From: Lachnospiraceae bacterium UBA3401 | Lineage (GTDB): Bacteria > Bacillota > Clostridia > Lachnospirales > Lachnospiraceae | Assembly: GCA_002358575.1 (NCBI GenBank) | Contig: DEPD01000003.1 | Location: 35,450 to 99,449, forward strand | Length of the DNA stretch: 64,000 nucleotides | Direction: 5' to 3' | Shown here: one piece after another, positions 43,439 through 52,025 of the stretch | Layout of the letters: the number at the start of each line of letters is the position of its first letter | Position numbering within the stretch: position 1 is the first letter of the stretch | Position numbers and translations under genes: made by a program | Notes under the pieces: model-generated | The model's input: the letters and a program-made list of their open reading frames with translations, nothing else | What the model was told of the DNA's origin: nothing | The model's database searches: none

Positions 43439-44353
43439 TTACTTCAATATTTCTCCGACAGACTTTGCAAGCCCTGCCACCCCTTGGATTTCCGAAGGAA
43501 TAATAATCTTTGTGGCATTGCCATTTGCCGCTTTCTCAAACGCTTCCAGCTTCTTGATAGTAAGCACCGCCTCGTCAGCGCCTGCATCCCTCAAGAATTT
43601 AATCCCTTCTGCATTTGCCATCTGCACAACGCGGATTGCCTCCGCCTGACCTTCCGCCTCGCGAATCTTTCTCTCCTTCTCAGCTTCCGCGCGGAGAATC
43701 GCCGCCTGTTTTTCTGCCTCCGCCTCAAGAATCGCGGACTCCTTCTGACCTTCCGCCACCAAAATTGTGGATTTCTTTTCGCCTTCCGCACGGAGAATCG
43801 CCTCACGACGCTCACGTTCTGCCTTCATCTGTTTCTCCATTGCATTTCTAATCGCTTCTGGAGGAATAATATTCTTTAACTCAACACGATTTACCTTGAT
43901 ACCCCACGGGTCCGTCGCCACGTCAAGCGCAGAACGCATATTTGTATTGATAATCTCCCTTGATGTCAACGTCTGGTCCAGTTCCATCTCACCAATAATA
44001 TTTCTCAGTGTTGTCGCTGTCAGCTTCTCAATCGCCATAATTGGATTATCCACGCCATATGCATACATTTTCGGATCGGTAATCTGAAAAAATACAACCG
44101 TATCAATTTGCATTGTTACGTTATCCTTTGTGATAACGGGCTGCGGTGGAAAATCAACAACTTGCTCTTTCAGGTTTACTTTTTTGGCAACTCTGTCAAG
44201 AAAGGGAATCTTGAAATGAAGCCCTACACCCCATGTAGTATCATATCCGCCAAGCCGCTCTATTACATATGCATACGCCTGCGGAACAATGCGTACATTT
44301 GTCGCCAAAATCACAATCACAATAAATAATATGACCAATAAAATTTCTATCAT
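43439..44353 (-). CDS. SPFH/band 7 (stomatin, QmcA-type) membrane protein
   Basis: A 304-aa protein with one N-terminal transmembrane helix (about residues 2-20) followed by the SPFH domain (VPQAYAYVIERLGGY, then VVDFPPQPVITKDNV). A long Ala/Glu/Lys/Arg coiled coil with tandem AEGE/AEAEK repeats (about 165-235) and a C-terminal tail complete it. Such proteins form ring-shaped assemblies in membrane microdomains and modulate membrane proteases. It follows an NfeD-type gene by 36 bp; SPFH and NfeD form a well-known pair. A gene-size match (QmcA about 305 aa) supports the call. Confidence 0.92.
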   Translation of the reverse strand: MIEILLVILFIVIVILATNVRIVPQAYAYVIERLGGYDTTWGVGLHFKIPFLDRVAKKVNLKEQVVDFPPQPVITKDNVTMQIDTVVFFQITDPKMYAYGVDNPIMAIEKLTATTLRNIIGEMELDQTLTSREIINTNMRSALDVATDPWGIKVNRVELKNIIPPEAIRNAMEKQMKAERERREAILRAEGEKKSTILVAEGQKESAILEAEAEKQAAILRAEAEKERKIREAEGQAEAIRVVQMANAEGIKFLRDAGADEAVLTIKKLEAFEKAANGNATKIIIPSEIQGVAGLAKSVGEILK

Positions 44354-44389
44354 ACGAAAAACCTCCTCCTCATACCTTTTCGAGCCTTT

Positions 44390-44830
44390 TTAGCTCTCCT
44401 CATACTTCTCAACAATAAGCCTCACACCTTTAATGTCAACAACTTTCGCAAGACTTCCCATTGGAATTTTACTTTTGTCCTCCGCGGCGCGCACGGTCCA
44501 TTCCTGACCATTTACAACGGCGCTGCCTTGTCCTGCAATGTTGTCTACCTCCTGTGTGATTCTTACTACTTTTCCGATGATACCCTCATAATTTGTCCTT
44601 GTGCGCGTATTGTTTATGTACCTTATCGCCAAGGGTCTCGTGAATATCAGCATTCCGAGTGATACCAACAAGAATACCGTCATTTGAAGTATAATTCCGC
44701 CGTCTAGCATTGACACAATAATTGCAAACAGTGCACCGATTGCAAACCAGATGGTTGTAAGTCCTACTGTGACAATCTCAATGATTATAAGTACGATCAT
44801 AGCAGCCAGCCACACCATTGTGTTTGTCAT
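44390..44830 (-). CDS. NfeD-family membrane protein
   Basis: A 146-aa short-form NfeD protein: three to four transmembrane helices (about residues 4-70) and a C-terminal OB-fold domain (NYEGIIGKVVRITQEVDNIA, then GQEWTVRAAEDKSKIPMGSL). Partner of the SPFH protein encoded next. AAAGGAGGAGATATC before ATG 44830 fixes the start; the frame is open to 44923 without a site. The pair is thought to organise membrane microdomains. Confidence 0.9.
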   Translation of the reverse strand: MTNTMVWLAAMIVLIIIEIVTVGLTTIWFAIGALFAIIVSMLDGGIILQMTVFLLVSLGMLIFTRPLAIRYINNTRTRTNYEGIIGKVVRITQEVDNIAGQGSAVVNGQEWTVRAAEDKSKIPMGSLAKVVDIKGVRLIVEKYEES

Positions 44831-44966
44831 GATATCTCCTCCTTTCTTCTCAGAACAATTGCTTATCTTCCTGATAAATAGTAATGATGAATATACCATA
44901 TCGCATATTTTAATTTGGCACAATGGTTTTTGCGTGAATGCAGTGATTTTCGTATTGAAACGAATT

Positions 44967-45524
44967 TTATTCGGAAAAACCTTGTCGGTAAACTGTCAAT
45001 TCCTTCTGAAAAGCCTCTGTCTTATCATATCCACAAGAAAACATCTCTGGACAAAATCCTCTATAAATACACTCTTTTACCATACAACTGGCAAGCTCTG
45101 GCTCCGTCTTTGCAACTTCTTCCTTGACCAACTGCCACGCCTCACGGGTCTCAGGACTTGCACAGCTACACAGACGCTTGCGACTAATATTAATCAATGC
45201 CTGCGCATCCGCTTCACATGCATGGTTTACCAAAGACCCTTGCGGCAAATCGTCCCGATTGATACCCGTCCGGTCACTGCGCTGCGTCGATACCCAATGC
45301 TCAATTCCAATTTTATGTCGCACCATATGCACACTAACCCATGACTTTAACCCCTTCCAGCGCCAATAAAATTTCATGCGCCGAATTGGAGAATGCTCGG
45401 ACAAAATAAGTCTTCTTTTCCACTCCGAATCAGGATACTTTCCTGTTGTCTTATTAACAGTATTCATGGCAGCGTCTTTAATATCTTGCCAGTTATCCTC
45501 ATGTTGAAACCGATCTATTTGCAT
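44967..45524 (-). CDS. ThyX-like (FAD-dependent thymidylate synthase family) protein
   Basis: A 185-aa protein with the ThyX plan HSP...W...VRH...S-QR. EHSPIRRMKFYW is followed by VRHKIGIEHWVSTQRSDR, which aligns with the RHR-x7-S ThyX motif but has Lys in place of the third-position Arg. The C terminus carries several Cys (CSCASPETREAW; CIYRGFCPEMFSCGY) not typical of ThyX, perhaps metal-binding. AAAGGGGGATTATGT precedes ATG 45524. It starts 26 bp after the DUF3783 gene. Whether it makes dTMP cannot be decided; the classic thyA is not in the window. Confidence 0.6.
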   Translation of the reverse strand: MQIDRFQHEDNWQDIKDAAMNTVNKTTGKYPDSEWKRRLILSEHSPIRRMKFYWRWKGLKSWVSVHMVRHKIGIEHWVSTQRSDRTGINRDDLPQGSLVNHACEADAQALINISRKRLCSCASPETREAWQLVKEEVAKTEPELASCMVKECIYRGFCPEMFSCGYDKTEAFQKELTVYRQGFSE

Positions 45525-45550
45525 ACATAATCCCCCTTTGGCAATCCCAA

Positions 45551-45991
45551 TCACTCTTTTTTGTCTGTCGAGCTCTTTTTATCGCGAGTTCGACTAACCA
45601 TCCCCTCAATTTCTGTCCGCTCAGCAGAAAGTTCTTTGATCAATTGATACAACGTCCAATTAATATTTTTGGGCGTTGCGACTGCCTTTAATTTTGTCGG
45701 TGTCAATCCCACATTTTTATAAGAAAGTAAAAATTCATCCAATTTTTTGTTTGGTATTCCCGAAAAGATAATAATCTCTGGCATACAGAAAATGATTGGT
45801 GGCTTCTCAATCTTCGTCAAATCAAGTGGTATAATCTCTTTTAATCCAATCAATTTTCCAACCTGTGTATTGAGGTCTGATGGCTTGAGCTGTTTTGTCG
45901 CGATAGACATACTCATTCCAATCACTTCTAGCTGTATCTTCTTTTTTTCGTCCAACACATAATACAGTATCCTGCTTTTCTGTTCTTTCAT
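45551..45991 (-). CDS. DUF3783 domain protein
   Basis: A 146-aa cytosolic protein. The central part (PPIIFCMPEIIIFSGIPNKKLDEFL) and the C-terminal block TPTKLKAVATPKNINWTLYQ, then LIKELSAERTEI, match DUF3783, whose function is unknown. The tail is charged (RTRDKKSSTDKKE). ATG 45991 has AGGATGTGATA upstream; a GTG two codons earlier is an alternative. It lies between the CsoR-type gene (17-bp gap) and the ThyX-like gene, probably in one transcript. Confidence 0.7.
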   Translation of the reverse strand: MKEQKSRILYYVLDEKKKIQLEVIGMSMSIATKQLKPSDLNTQVGKLIGLKEIIPLDLTKIEKPPIIFCMPEIIIFSGIPNKKLDEFLLSYKNVGLTPTKLKAVATPKNINWTLYQLIKELSAERTEIEGMVSRTRDKKSSTDKKE

Positions 45992-46008
45992 TATCACATC
46001 CTACCTTC

Positions 46009-46371
46009 CTATAAAAATTTGTCTATCGCCTTTTTTAGTTCTTCAATAGATGCTGTATCATTCTCCCGCACCGCCTCAACAATACAATGGTCAATGTGGT
46101 CTTTTAATATCACACGGCTCACGCCGCCAATTGCGGATTTTACTGCTGCCAACTGTATCAGTACCTCACTGCAATCCCTGCCGTTTTCCACCATTGTTTT
46201 CACTGCCTCCATATGCCCTATAATTTTAGACATTCTGTTCAGTACGGCTTTCGTCTCTTTATGTGTATGTGTGTGCAAATGCCCCTGTTCCTTTGTATGA
46301 ACATGTTCGCCTGTGTGTGCATGTTGAATCCCCAATTCGTGCATCTCATCATGTGTCGATTCCTTTTCCAT
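46009..46371 (-). CDS. CsoR/RcnR-family metal-sensing repressor with His-rich N terminus
   Basis: A 120-aa repressor of the all-helical CsoR family. The Cu(I)-type ligand set Cys-His-Cys is present: GRDCSEVLIQLAAVKSAI carries the first Cys, and KDHIDHCI the His and second Cys. Residues 8-40 hold about nine His (HELGIQHAHTGEHVHTKEQG, then HLHTHTH), an extension most family members lack and which may buffer Cu, Ni or Zn. No copper ATPase or chaperone gene is adjacent. It follows hemW by 45 bp. The metal is inferred as Cu(I) from the ligand set, but the His-rich tail leaves Ni open. Confidence 0.87.
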   Translation of the reverse strand: MEKESTHDEMHELGIQHAHTGEHVHTKEQGHLHTHTHKETKAVLNRMSKIIGHMEAVKTMVENGRDCSEVLIQLAAVKSAIGGVSRVILKDHIDHCIVEAVRENDTASIEELKKAIDKFL

Positions 46372-46416
46372 TTTTCCCCCTTAAAACATCTATCATAAAA
46401 ATAAATCCAAAAGGAA

Positions 46417-47610
46417 TTATACAAAACTGGACAATACAATATTACTGACATCGATTCCCGCATCCGTCAGTCTGACAGTATCGCCGCTTTGCACCATCAT
46501 TCTCAATTGAATCCATTTTTGCAGCGCATCACCATACATCGCATCCATATCTTTTGCAAAACTTTCTGTAAACTCTTGTTTAGAGACACCTTCCATCATA
46601 CGCAGACCCAAAAACATAAATTCCTCCATCTGCTCCACATCCAAAAGAATAGCCACAGCCTCTTTCACGCTTTCTCCAACTGTGTTGTTATCTGTCAATC
46701 GGCTGTCATACAAGTTGGCATTGTGTTTCTGAAACACGGAAAGATATCGTTGCATATTATCTGTATTTTCCCAGCGTCGATTTCCCACCGTGGAACTTGC
46801 GCCAAGTCCAAAACCAACAAAATCTGCTATGTGCCAGACTCCCCGCTGCCAATAAATACAGTTGTGCTTGCATTCATATCCAGCTTTTGCATAGTTTGAA
46901 ATCTCATAGCGGTGATAACCATGCTCTGCCAATATCCGTTTTGTCTCCTGATACATCTGTCGGTCCTCATCCTCATCAGGCACAGAACCCCATGCATCTC
47001 TATTATTATATAACTGCGTTCCCGCTTCGATTATCAAACTGTAAGCCGAAATATGCTCTGGCTGTAATGCTACAACTTTCTCAAGCGTGCGAATCCAACT
47101 CTTCATATGCTGATCTGGCAAAGCTGACATTAGATCAATATTGATATTAGCAAAACCGATTTCCTTTGCCTGACAATAAGTTTGCAAAAAATCTTCATAT
47201 GTGTGAATGCGTCCAAGCATCTGCAATTCCGCATTATTCGCAGATTGCAATCCAATGCTCAGCCTGTTGATTCCAGAATTTTTTAACTTTAAAAGTTTCT
47301 TTCTATCCACTGTTCCTGGATTCATTTCCAATGTAATTTCTGCCTTTGCATCAATCCGGTAATGTTTTCTCAAGCAATCCAAGATTTTTGCAATCTCCTC
47401 AGCTTCCAAAATAGACGGCGTACCACCGCCGAAAAAGATGGTCTTTATCACATATTCTGTATAGTGTTTCGATTCCCATGCAATCTCTCTCAGCAGCGCA
47501 TCCACATATTCCTGCTGCCGCTGTCTTGTCGCTGGTCCAGAGAGGAAATCACAATAAACACACTTTTGAACACAAAAAGGAATATGAATATACACACCAA
47601 TTGAATGCAT
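46417..47610 (-). CDS. hemW: radical SAM heme chaperone HemW
   Basis: A 397-aa protein with the radical SAM motif CVQKCVYCDF (C-x3-C-x2-C) near residue 13, FGGGTPS, and the HemW signature HNCIYWQRG. HemW binds heme and delivers it to respiratory enzymes; it was formerly annotated as a coproporphyrinogen oxidase-like protein, but lacks that activity. AAGGGGAGTGCA before ATG 47610 sets the start. It follows lepA by 48 bp, a common lepA-hemW pair in Firmicutes. Confidence 0.94.
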   Translation of the reverse strand: MHSIGVYIHIPFCVQKCVYCDFLSGPATRQRQQEYVDALLREIAWESKHYTEYVIKTIFFGGGTPSILEAEEIAKILDCLRKHYRIDAKAEITLEMNPGTVDRKKLLKLKNSGINRLSIGLQSANNAELQMLGRIHTYEDFLQTYCQAKEIGFANINIDLMSALPDQHMKSWIRTLEKVVALQPEHISAYSLIIEAGTQLYNNRDAWGSVPDEDEDRQMYQETKRILAEHGYHRYEISNYAKAGYECKHNCIYWQRGVWHIADFVGFGLGASSTVGNRRWENTDNMQRYLSVFQKHNANLYDSRLTDNNTVGESVKEAVAILLDVEQMEEFMFLGLRMMEGVSKQEFTESFAKDMDAMYGDALQKWIQLRMMVQSGDTVRLTDAGIDVSNIVLSSFV

Positions 47611-47658
47611 TGCACTCCCCTTTATTTTATAGAATCTCCAAACGGTTATTAAAATCAA

Positions 47659-49476
47659 TTACTTTGAATCATCCAGTTTTAGCACTGACATAAACGCCTT
47701 CTGCGGAATCTCAACATTTCCAATCTGCCGCATACGCTTTTTGCCTTCCTTTTGTTTCTCAAGAAGCTTCTTTTTGCGCGTAATATCGCCGCCATAGCAC
47801 TTCGCCAAAACGTCCTTGCGCATTGCCTTCACAGTCTCACGTGCAATCACTTTACCGCCCACTGCTGCCTGTATTGGTATCTCAAATAAATGCCGCGGAA
47901 TTTCTTCTTTAAGTTTCTCACACATCCGTCGTCCCCTATCATAAGCAGACTGCTTATGCACAATAAAAGACAACGCATCAACCTCCTCTTTGTTGATAAG
48001 AATATCCAGCTTGACAAGCTCAGACTGTTCGTAGCCTTTCATATCATAATCAAACGAAGCATATCCCCGTGAACGTGACTTGAGCGCATCAAAAAAATCA
48101 TAGATTATCTCATTTAACGGAAGCTCATATTTCAATAGCGCACGTGTCTCCTCCACATATTCCATACCAAGATAACGTCCGCGCCTCTCTTGACAAAGCT
48201 CCATAATGGGACCAATAAATTCTGTCGTAACCATAATTTCCGCTGTGACAATCGGTTCCTCCATATAGTCAATCTCCGATGGGTCAGGCAGATTGGAAGG
48301 ATTGGTTAGCTCTACGACCTCACCGTTTGTCTTATAAACCTTGTACACAACGCCCGGCGCAGTAGTCACAAGGTCAAGATTGTACTCTCGCTCTAAACGT
48401 TCCTGAATAATTTCAAGGTGCAGCAGCCCCAAGAATCCACACCGAAAACCAAATCCCAGCGCAACGGAAGTTTCTGGCTCATAGAACAATGACGCGTCAT
48501 TTAATTGCAGCTTTTCCAGTGCATCCCGCAAATCTGGATACTTCGCGCCATCTGCAGGATAAAGTCCACAATAGACCATCGAGAGCACCTTCTTGTATCC
48601 CGGAAGCGGTTCTGCACAGGGATTCTCCGCGTCCGTAATGGTATCTCCAACCGCTGTATCCTTCACATTTTTAATAGATGCGGTCAAATAGCCTACCATT
48701 CCAGCCGACAATTCGTCGCACGGAATAAACTGTCCTGCCCCAAAATACCCCACTTCCACAACATCTGCAGTCGCACCGGTCGCCATCATCCTGATTTTCG
48801 TTCCCTTAGAAACTTTTCCTTCCATAAGGCGGCAAAATACAATAACCCCCTTGTAGGAGTCATAGACTGAATCAAAAATGAGTGCCTGCAGCGGATTGTT
48901 CGCACTGCCCTTTGGCGCCGGTATTTTGGCAATAATCGACTCTAATACTTCCTCTATCCCAACACCATTTTTTGCTGATATCAGCGGCGCATCCTGCGCT
49001 TCAATGCCAATGACATCTTCAATCTCATTTTTCACCCAGTCAGGACGCGCACTTGGAAGGTCTATTTTATTAATAACAGGAAATACATCCAGATTATGAT
49101 CCAGTGCAAGATAGACATTCGCCAGTGTCTGCGCCTCAATCCCCTGCGCTGCATCCACGACAAGAATTGCCCCGTCGCAGGCCGCTAGTGCACGGCTTAC
49201 TTCATAATTAAAATCCACATGCCCCGGTGTGTCAATCAGGTTAAAAATATACTCGTTTCCATCCTGCGCTTTGTACACTGTACGGACTGTCTGTGCCTTA
49301 ATTGTGATTCCCCGCTCACGCTCTAGCTCCATGTTATCCAAAATCTGGTCCTGCATCTCACGGCTTGTCAAAAGTCCTGTCTTCTCTATAATTCTGTCCG
49401 CAAGTGTAGATTTTCCATGGTCTATATGCGCCACAATGCAGAAATTTCTGATTTTACTCTGATCTATATTTGACAT
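47659..49476 (-). CDS. lepA: elongation factor 4 (LepA) GTPase
   Basis: A ribosome-bound GTPase that acts in initiation or back-translocation under stress. GTPase motifs are AHIDHGKST (G1), DTPGHVDF (G3) and NKIDLP (G4). EF-G-like domains follow and the LepA-specific C terminus ends KRMRQIGNVEIPQKAF-like. At 605 aa it has family length. GAAGGGGGAGAGAAAATT fixes ATG 49476. A MITE-like element with a perfect 8-bp duplication sits just upstream, starting 15 bp beyond the start codon and adjoining the ribosome binding site. It could therefore set lepA transcription. Confidence 0.96.
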   Translation of the reverse strand: MSNIDQSKIRNFCIVAHIDHGKSTLADRIIEKTGLLTSREMQDQILDNMELERERGITIKAQTVRTVYKAQDGNEYIFNLIDTPGHVDFNYEVSRALAACDGAILVVDAAQGIEAQTLANVYLALDHNLDVFPVINKIDLPSARPDWVKNEIEDVIGIEAQDAPLISAKNGVGIEEVLESIIAKIPAPKGSANNPLQALIFDSVYDSYKGVIVFCRLMEGKVSKGTKIRMMATGATADVVEVGYFGAGQFIPCDELSAGMVGYLTASIKNVKDTAVGDTITDAENPCAEPLPGYKKVLSMVYCGLYPADGAKYPDLRDALEKLQLNDASLFYEPETSVALGFGFRCGFLGLLHLEIIQERLEREYNLDLVTTAPGVVYKVYKTNGEVVELTNPSNLPDPSEIDYMEEPIVTAEIMVTTEFIGPIMELCQERRGRYLGMEYVEETRALLKYELPLNEIIYDFFDALKSRSRGYASFDYDMKGYEQSELVKLDILINKEEVDALSFIVHKQSAYDRGRRMCEKLKEEIPRHLFEIPIQAAVGGKVIARETVKAMRKDVLAKCYGGDITRKKKLLEKQKEGKKRMRQIGNVEIPQKAFMSVLKLDDSK

Positions 49477-49490
49477 AATTTTCTCTCCCC

Positions 49491-49659
49491 CTTCTAATGT
49501 TACAATTCGCACCCGCGCCAGATTTCATATTCATTTATGATGATTTAGTGTAAATCGCAACAATTAATGCACACAAAATGCCACAAAACAGGCATTTGGG
49601 CGTTAGCTCCGACACCATGCAGCAAGTGCATGTGCGGGTGTGAAAAGTAACCTTCTAAT
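49491..49659. mobile_element. MITE-like element, copy 2, with perfect 8-bp target duplication
   Basis: The element is 49499-49651 (153 bp) with ends GTTAC and GTAAC in an imperfect ~18-bp terminal inverted repeat (GTTACAATTCGCACCCGC against the inverse of GCGGGTGTGAAAAGTAAC). It is flanked by CTTCTAAT at 49491-49498 and 49652-49659. No ORF lies inside. A core hairpin around AAAATGCC / GGCATTT is kept in all copies. Confidence 0.85.
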
Positions 49660-49707
49660 AGTCTCTCAAAATTTTTTTATCCCAATGGTAAAAAATTTCG
49701 CAAGACT
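49659..49707 (-). terminator. Possible terminator of potD
   Basis: Outer pairing TAGTCT (49659-49664) / AGACTA (49702-49707) and an inner AAATTTTTTTA / TAAAAAATTT arm enclose CCCAATGG. It overlaps the potD stop. Weak, AT-only stem. Confidence 0.4.
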
Positions 49708-51214
49708 ACTTTGCTATAATACGTGCAAATTTAACTGAACTCTTCCGATAACACAATCCAACAAACACAAGCAAAACCGCAAGCAATGCCACCCAAACGC
49801 CCATTGGCACATCAGCAATATTGAAACAGCGGACATTAATCCACATCCGATTGATTGCCTTGTTTGCATCCGCATCAAAATATCGCATGACTGCAGCCCT
49901 GTCTATCACATCTTGCGGCGGATACTGACTATACAACTGCCTTCCCATCTGACTGACTGTCGATTGTAAAATATAATTTTCATCACTGTTATCCCCGCTA
50001 AAGAAATACCCAACCGGATAATCCATAAGTTCTTCGTCCGTATCTTCAGCGCCATAACACCATTTCAAATACTCATAGATAGTATTGTCCTGTGCGTTTC
50101 CGGCAATTGATGAAGTATAGCCAATATAGTACATATTTCTCACAGCACTGTCTGTCCGCGATACAAAATTAACAAACGCCTCCGCCGCATGTTGTCTGTC
50201 CGCATCCTCACGAATACCATTCCTGAGCATTACCCAGCCATCAAACCATAGATTTGTACTCTCCTTAGGTACTGCAAACCTCAACTCAAAATCGTCCTCA
50301 TCTGCCTGGTCCATTGCATACACCGCATCACCGGACCACTGATAATTTGCCACAATCTTGCCCGTTATCATGTCCGCCTTCCCACTATCTGTCTCTAACG
50401 AATAGACATTATCCATCAACCCATTCAAAAGTTCCTGCGCCTGCTCAATCGTCTCAGGGTTCACGTCATTCATCACATCAGTAAGTCGCTCATGATAGTT
50501 CTGTGAGCGCACAAAAGCCTCATCTGTTAACGCATCCGCCTTTAAAATACCAAGCGCTGCAAAATAAGAGTCGCGCACATTATCCTTGAGTGTAATCTGC
50601 CTGTTAAATTTAGGATTTCCAAAAATTTTCCAGGTGGCAGCCTCCTCCTCTGTCACAAGCGCTGGATTGTACAGCACGCCCGTGATTCCCCACATATATC
50701 CCGCTGCATACTTACTCCAGCTCTCACCATTAATTTCATTGGATTCAAGTGTTTTTTGAATATAGGGAGACACATTTTGAATATAATAATTATTGACATC
50801 CTGCGTGTCATAAAAACTTTCCGAATATGGAATCAATCTGTCCTCCGCAATCAGCTTCATAATCATATACTCCGATGGACACACCAAATCATATGTATCC
50901 CCCATGTTTAATTGATTGTATAAATCCTCATTAGTGCCAAAACAAGAGTACTCCACGCGCACCTCTTTGCCGTAAGTCTCTCTATACCAATCCTCAAAAT
51001 CCTTGTAGAGCGGTTTCTCACCAAAAATTACTTTACCATTATCAAGTACAATCGCTTCCTCTGCATCCCACTCACCAAGGTCAATGTACTCTTCCCAGCT
51101 ACAAACCCGCAGTACAATTGGCTCCTCACCTGCATACACTGTCTGTTTTGGAAACAGGCATAACACAAGCACCCCCACGGCAGCAAGTCCAAGCATTATC
51201 CTACTCTTTTCCAT
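49706..51214 (-). CDS. potD: Spermidine/putrescine ABC transporter substrate-binding protein, C-terminally anchored
   Basis: A 502-aa binding protein (VLRVCSWEEYIDLGEW start of the mature PotD fold; YAAGYMWGITGVLYNP, typical of PotD/PotF). The signal peptide ends TVYAGEE with an Ala-x-Ala-like site, and the Cys in VLVLCLFP is not a proper lipobox. A second hydrophobic helix (PMGVWVALLAVLLVFVGLCY, about 470-490) precedes a basic tail, so it seems tethered by its C terminus. It is also longer than usual PotD (~350 aa) through inserts. ATG 51214 overlaps potC by 14 bp; an ATG at 51238 with AAAGGTGAG is the alternative. Confidence 0.85.
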   Translation of the reverse strand: MEKSRIMLGLAAVGVLVLCLFPKQTVYAGEEPIVLRVCSWEEYIDLGEWDAEEAIVLDNGKVIFGEKPLYKDFEDWYRETYGKEVRVEYSCFGTNEDLYNQLNMGDTYDLVCPSEYMIMKLIAEDRLIPYSESFYDTQDVNNYYIQNVSPYIQKTLESNEINGESWSKYAAGYMWGITGVLYNPALVTEEEAATWKIFGNPKFNRQITLKDNVRDSYFAALGILKADALTDEAFVRSQNYHERLTDVMNDVNPETIEQAQELLNGLMDNVYSLETDSGKADMITGKIVANYQWSGDAVYAMDQADEDDFELRFAVPKESTNLWFDGWVMLRNGIREDADRQHAAEAFVNFVSRTDSAVRNMYYIGYTSSIAGNAQDNTIYEYLKWCYGAEDTDEELMDYPVGYFFSGDNSDENYILQSTVSQMGRQLYSQYPPQDVIDRAAVMRYFDADANKAINRMWINVRCFNIADVPMGVWVALLAVLLVFVGLCYRKSSVKFARIIAK

Positions 51215-52025
51215 TTCCCACACCTGCCCTCTTGCCATTTTTCTCACCTTTGTTTCCCGTCGCATTCATAATCATCACCATCAACACCACAACGACAAAA
51301 ATAATCGTAGAAAGCGCCCACAATGCCGTCTTAATCTCCGTCTGCGACCCCCGCGTCGCATTCACTACATAAGTGCTGATCGTATCGAACGTTGCAGGTT
51401 TTGTGTAGCTCGTAATAAAATAATCATCCAGTGACAGTGTGACCGCCAGCGCAAACCCAGACACAACACCAGGAAAAATCTGTGGAAACACAACGCGCCG
51501 CAACGCCACTGCTGGAGATGCTCCCAAATCAAGTGCCGCCTCATAGAGACTGTTATCCATCTGCTTTAATTTTGGCACCACCGAAAGGTACACAAAAGGC
51601 GCCTCAAGTACAACATGGCCAATCAGCAGCGAAACAAAGCTGCTCTTATCCACACCACACACGCCAATCAGCAAAATGCACAGTGAAAACGCTGTCACAA
51701 CCTCAGCGTTCACAACCGGAACCTGATTGAGCGAACCCACCACCGCATTACCAAATTTTCCAGAGTAAAAAACACCGACAGCACCGAGCGTGCCGAGCAC
51801 TGTCGAGACAAAGGCAGATCCAATTGCCAGAATCAATGTTCCTGCAATCATCGCCCTCAAATCAGGCTTTGTGAACAACGTCTCGTAATTTTTAAGCGAA
51901 AAACCATGAATCGCCCCAATATTTGCTGAATCCGTAAAACTGTACACTGCAAGCACAAATATTGGCAAATATAACACAATTATCATAAGCACCAGGAATA
52001 CTCTGCTAAAAATTCCTTTCATCAT
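51201..52025 (-). CDS. potC: Spermidine/putrescine ABC transporter permease PotC
   Basis: A 274-aa permease with six transmembrane helices and the EAA loop EAALDLGASPAVALRRVVFP (about 160-179). LSLDDYFITSY is a PotC hallmark. It starts at an ATGA overlap with potB and overlaps potD at its 3' end. Forms the channel with PotB. Confidence 0.93.
   Translation of the reverse strand: MMKGIFSRVFLVLMIIVLYLPIFVLAVYSFTDSANIGAIHGFSLKNYETLFTKPDLRAMIAGTLILAIGSAFVSTVLGTLGAVGVFYSGKFGNAVVGSLNQVPVVNAEVVTAFSLCILLIGVCGVDKSSFVSLLIGHVVLEAPFVYLSVVPKLKQMDNSLYEAALDLGASPAVALRRVVFPQIFPGVVSGFALAVTLSLDDYFITSYTKPATFDTISTYVVNATRGSQTEIKTALWALSTIIFVVVVLMVMIMNATGNKGEKNGKRAGVGNGKE

Noticed and set aside
43484..44087. Long + strand frames across the SPFH gene
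   Set aside because: Caused by the repetitive Ala/Glu coiled-coil codons read in antisense.
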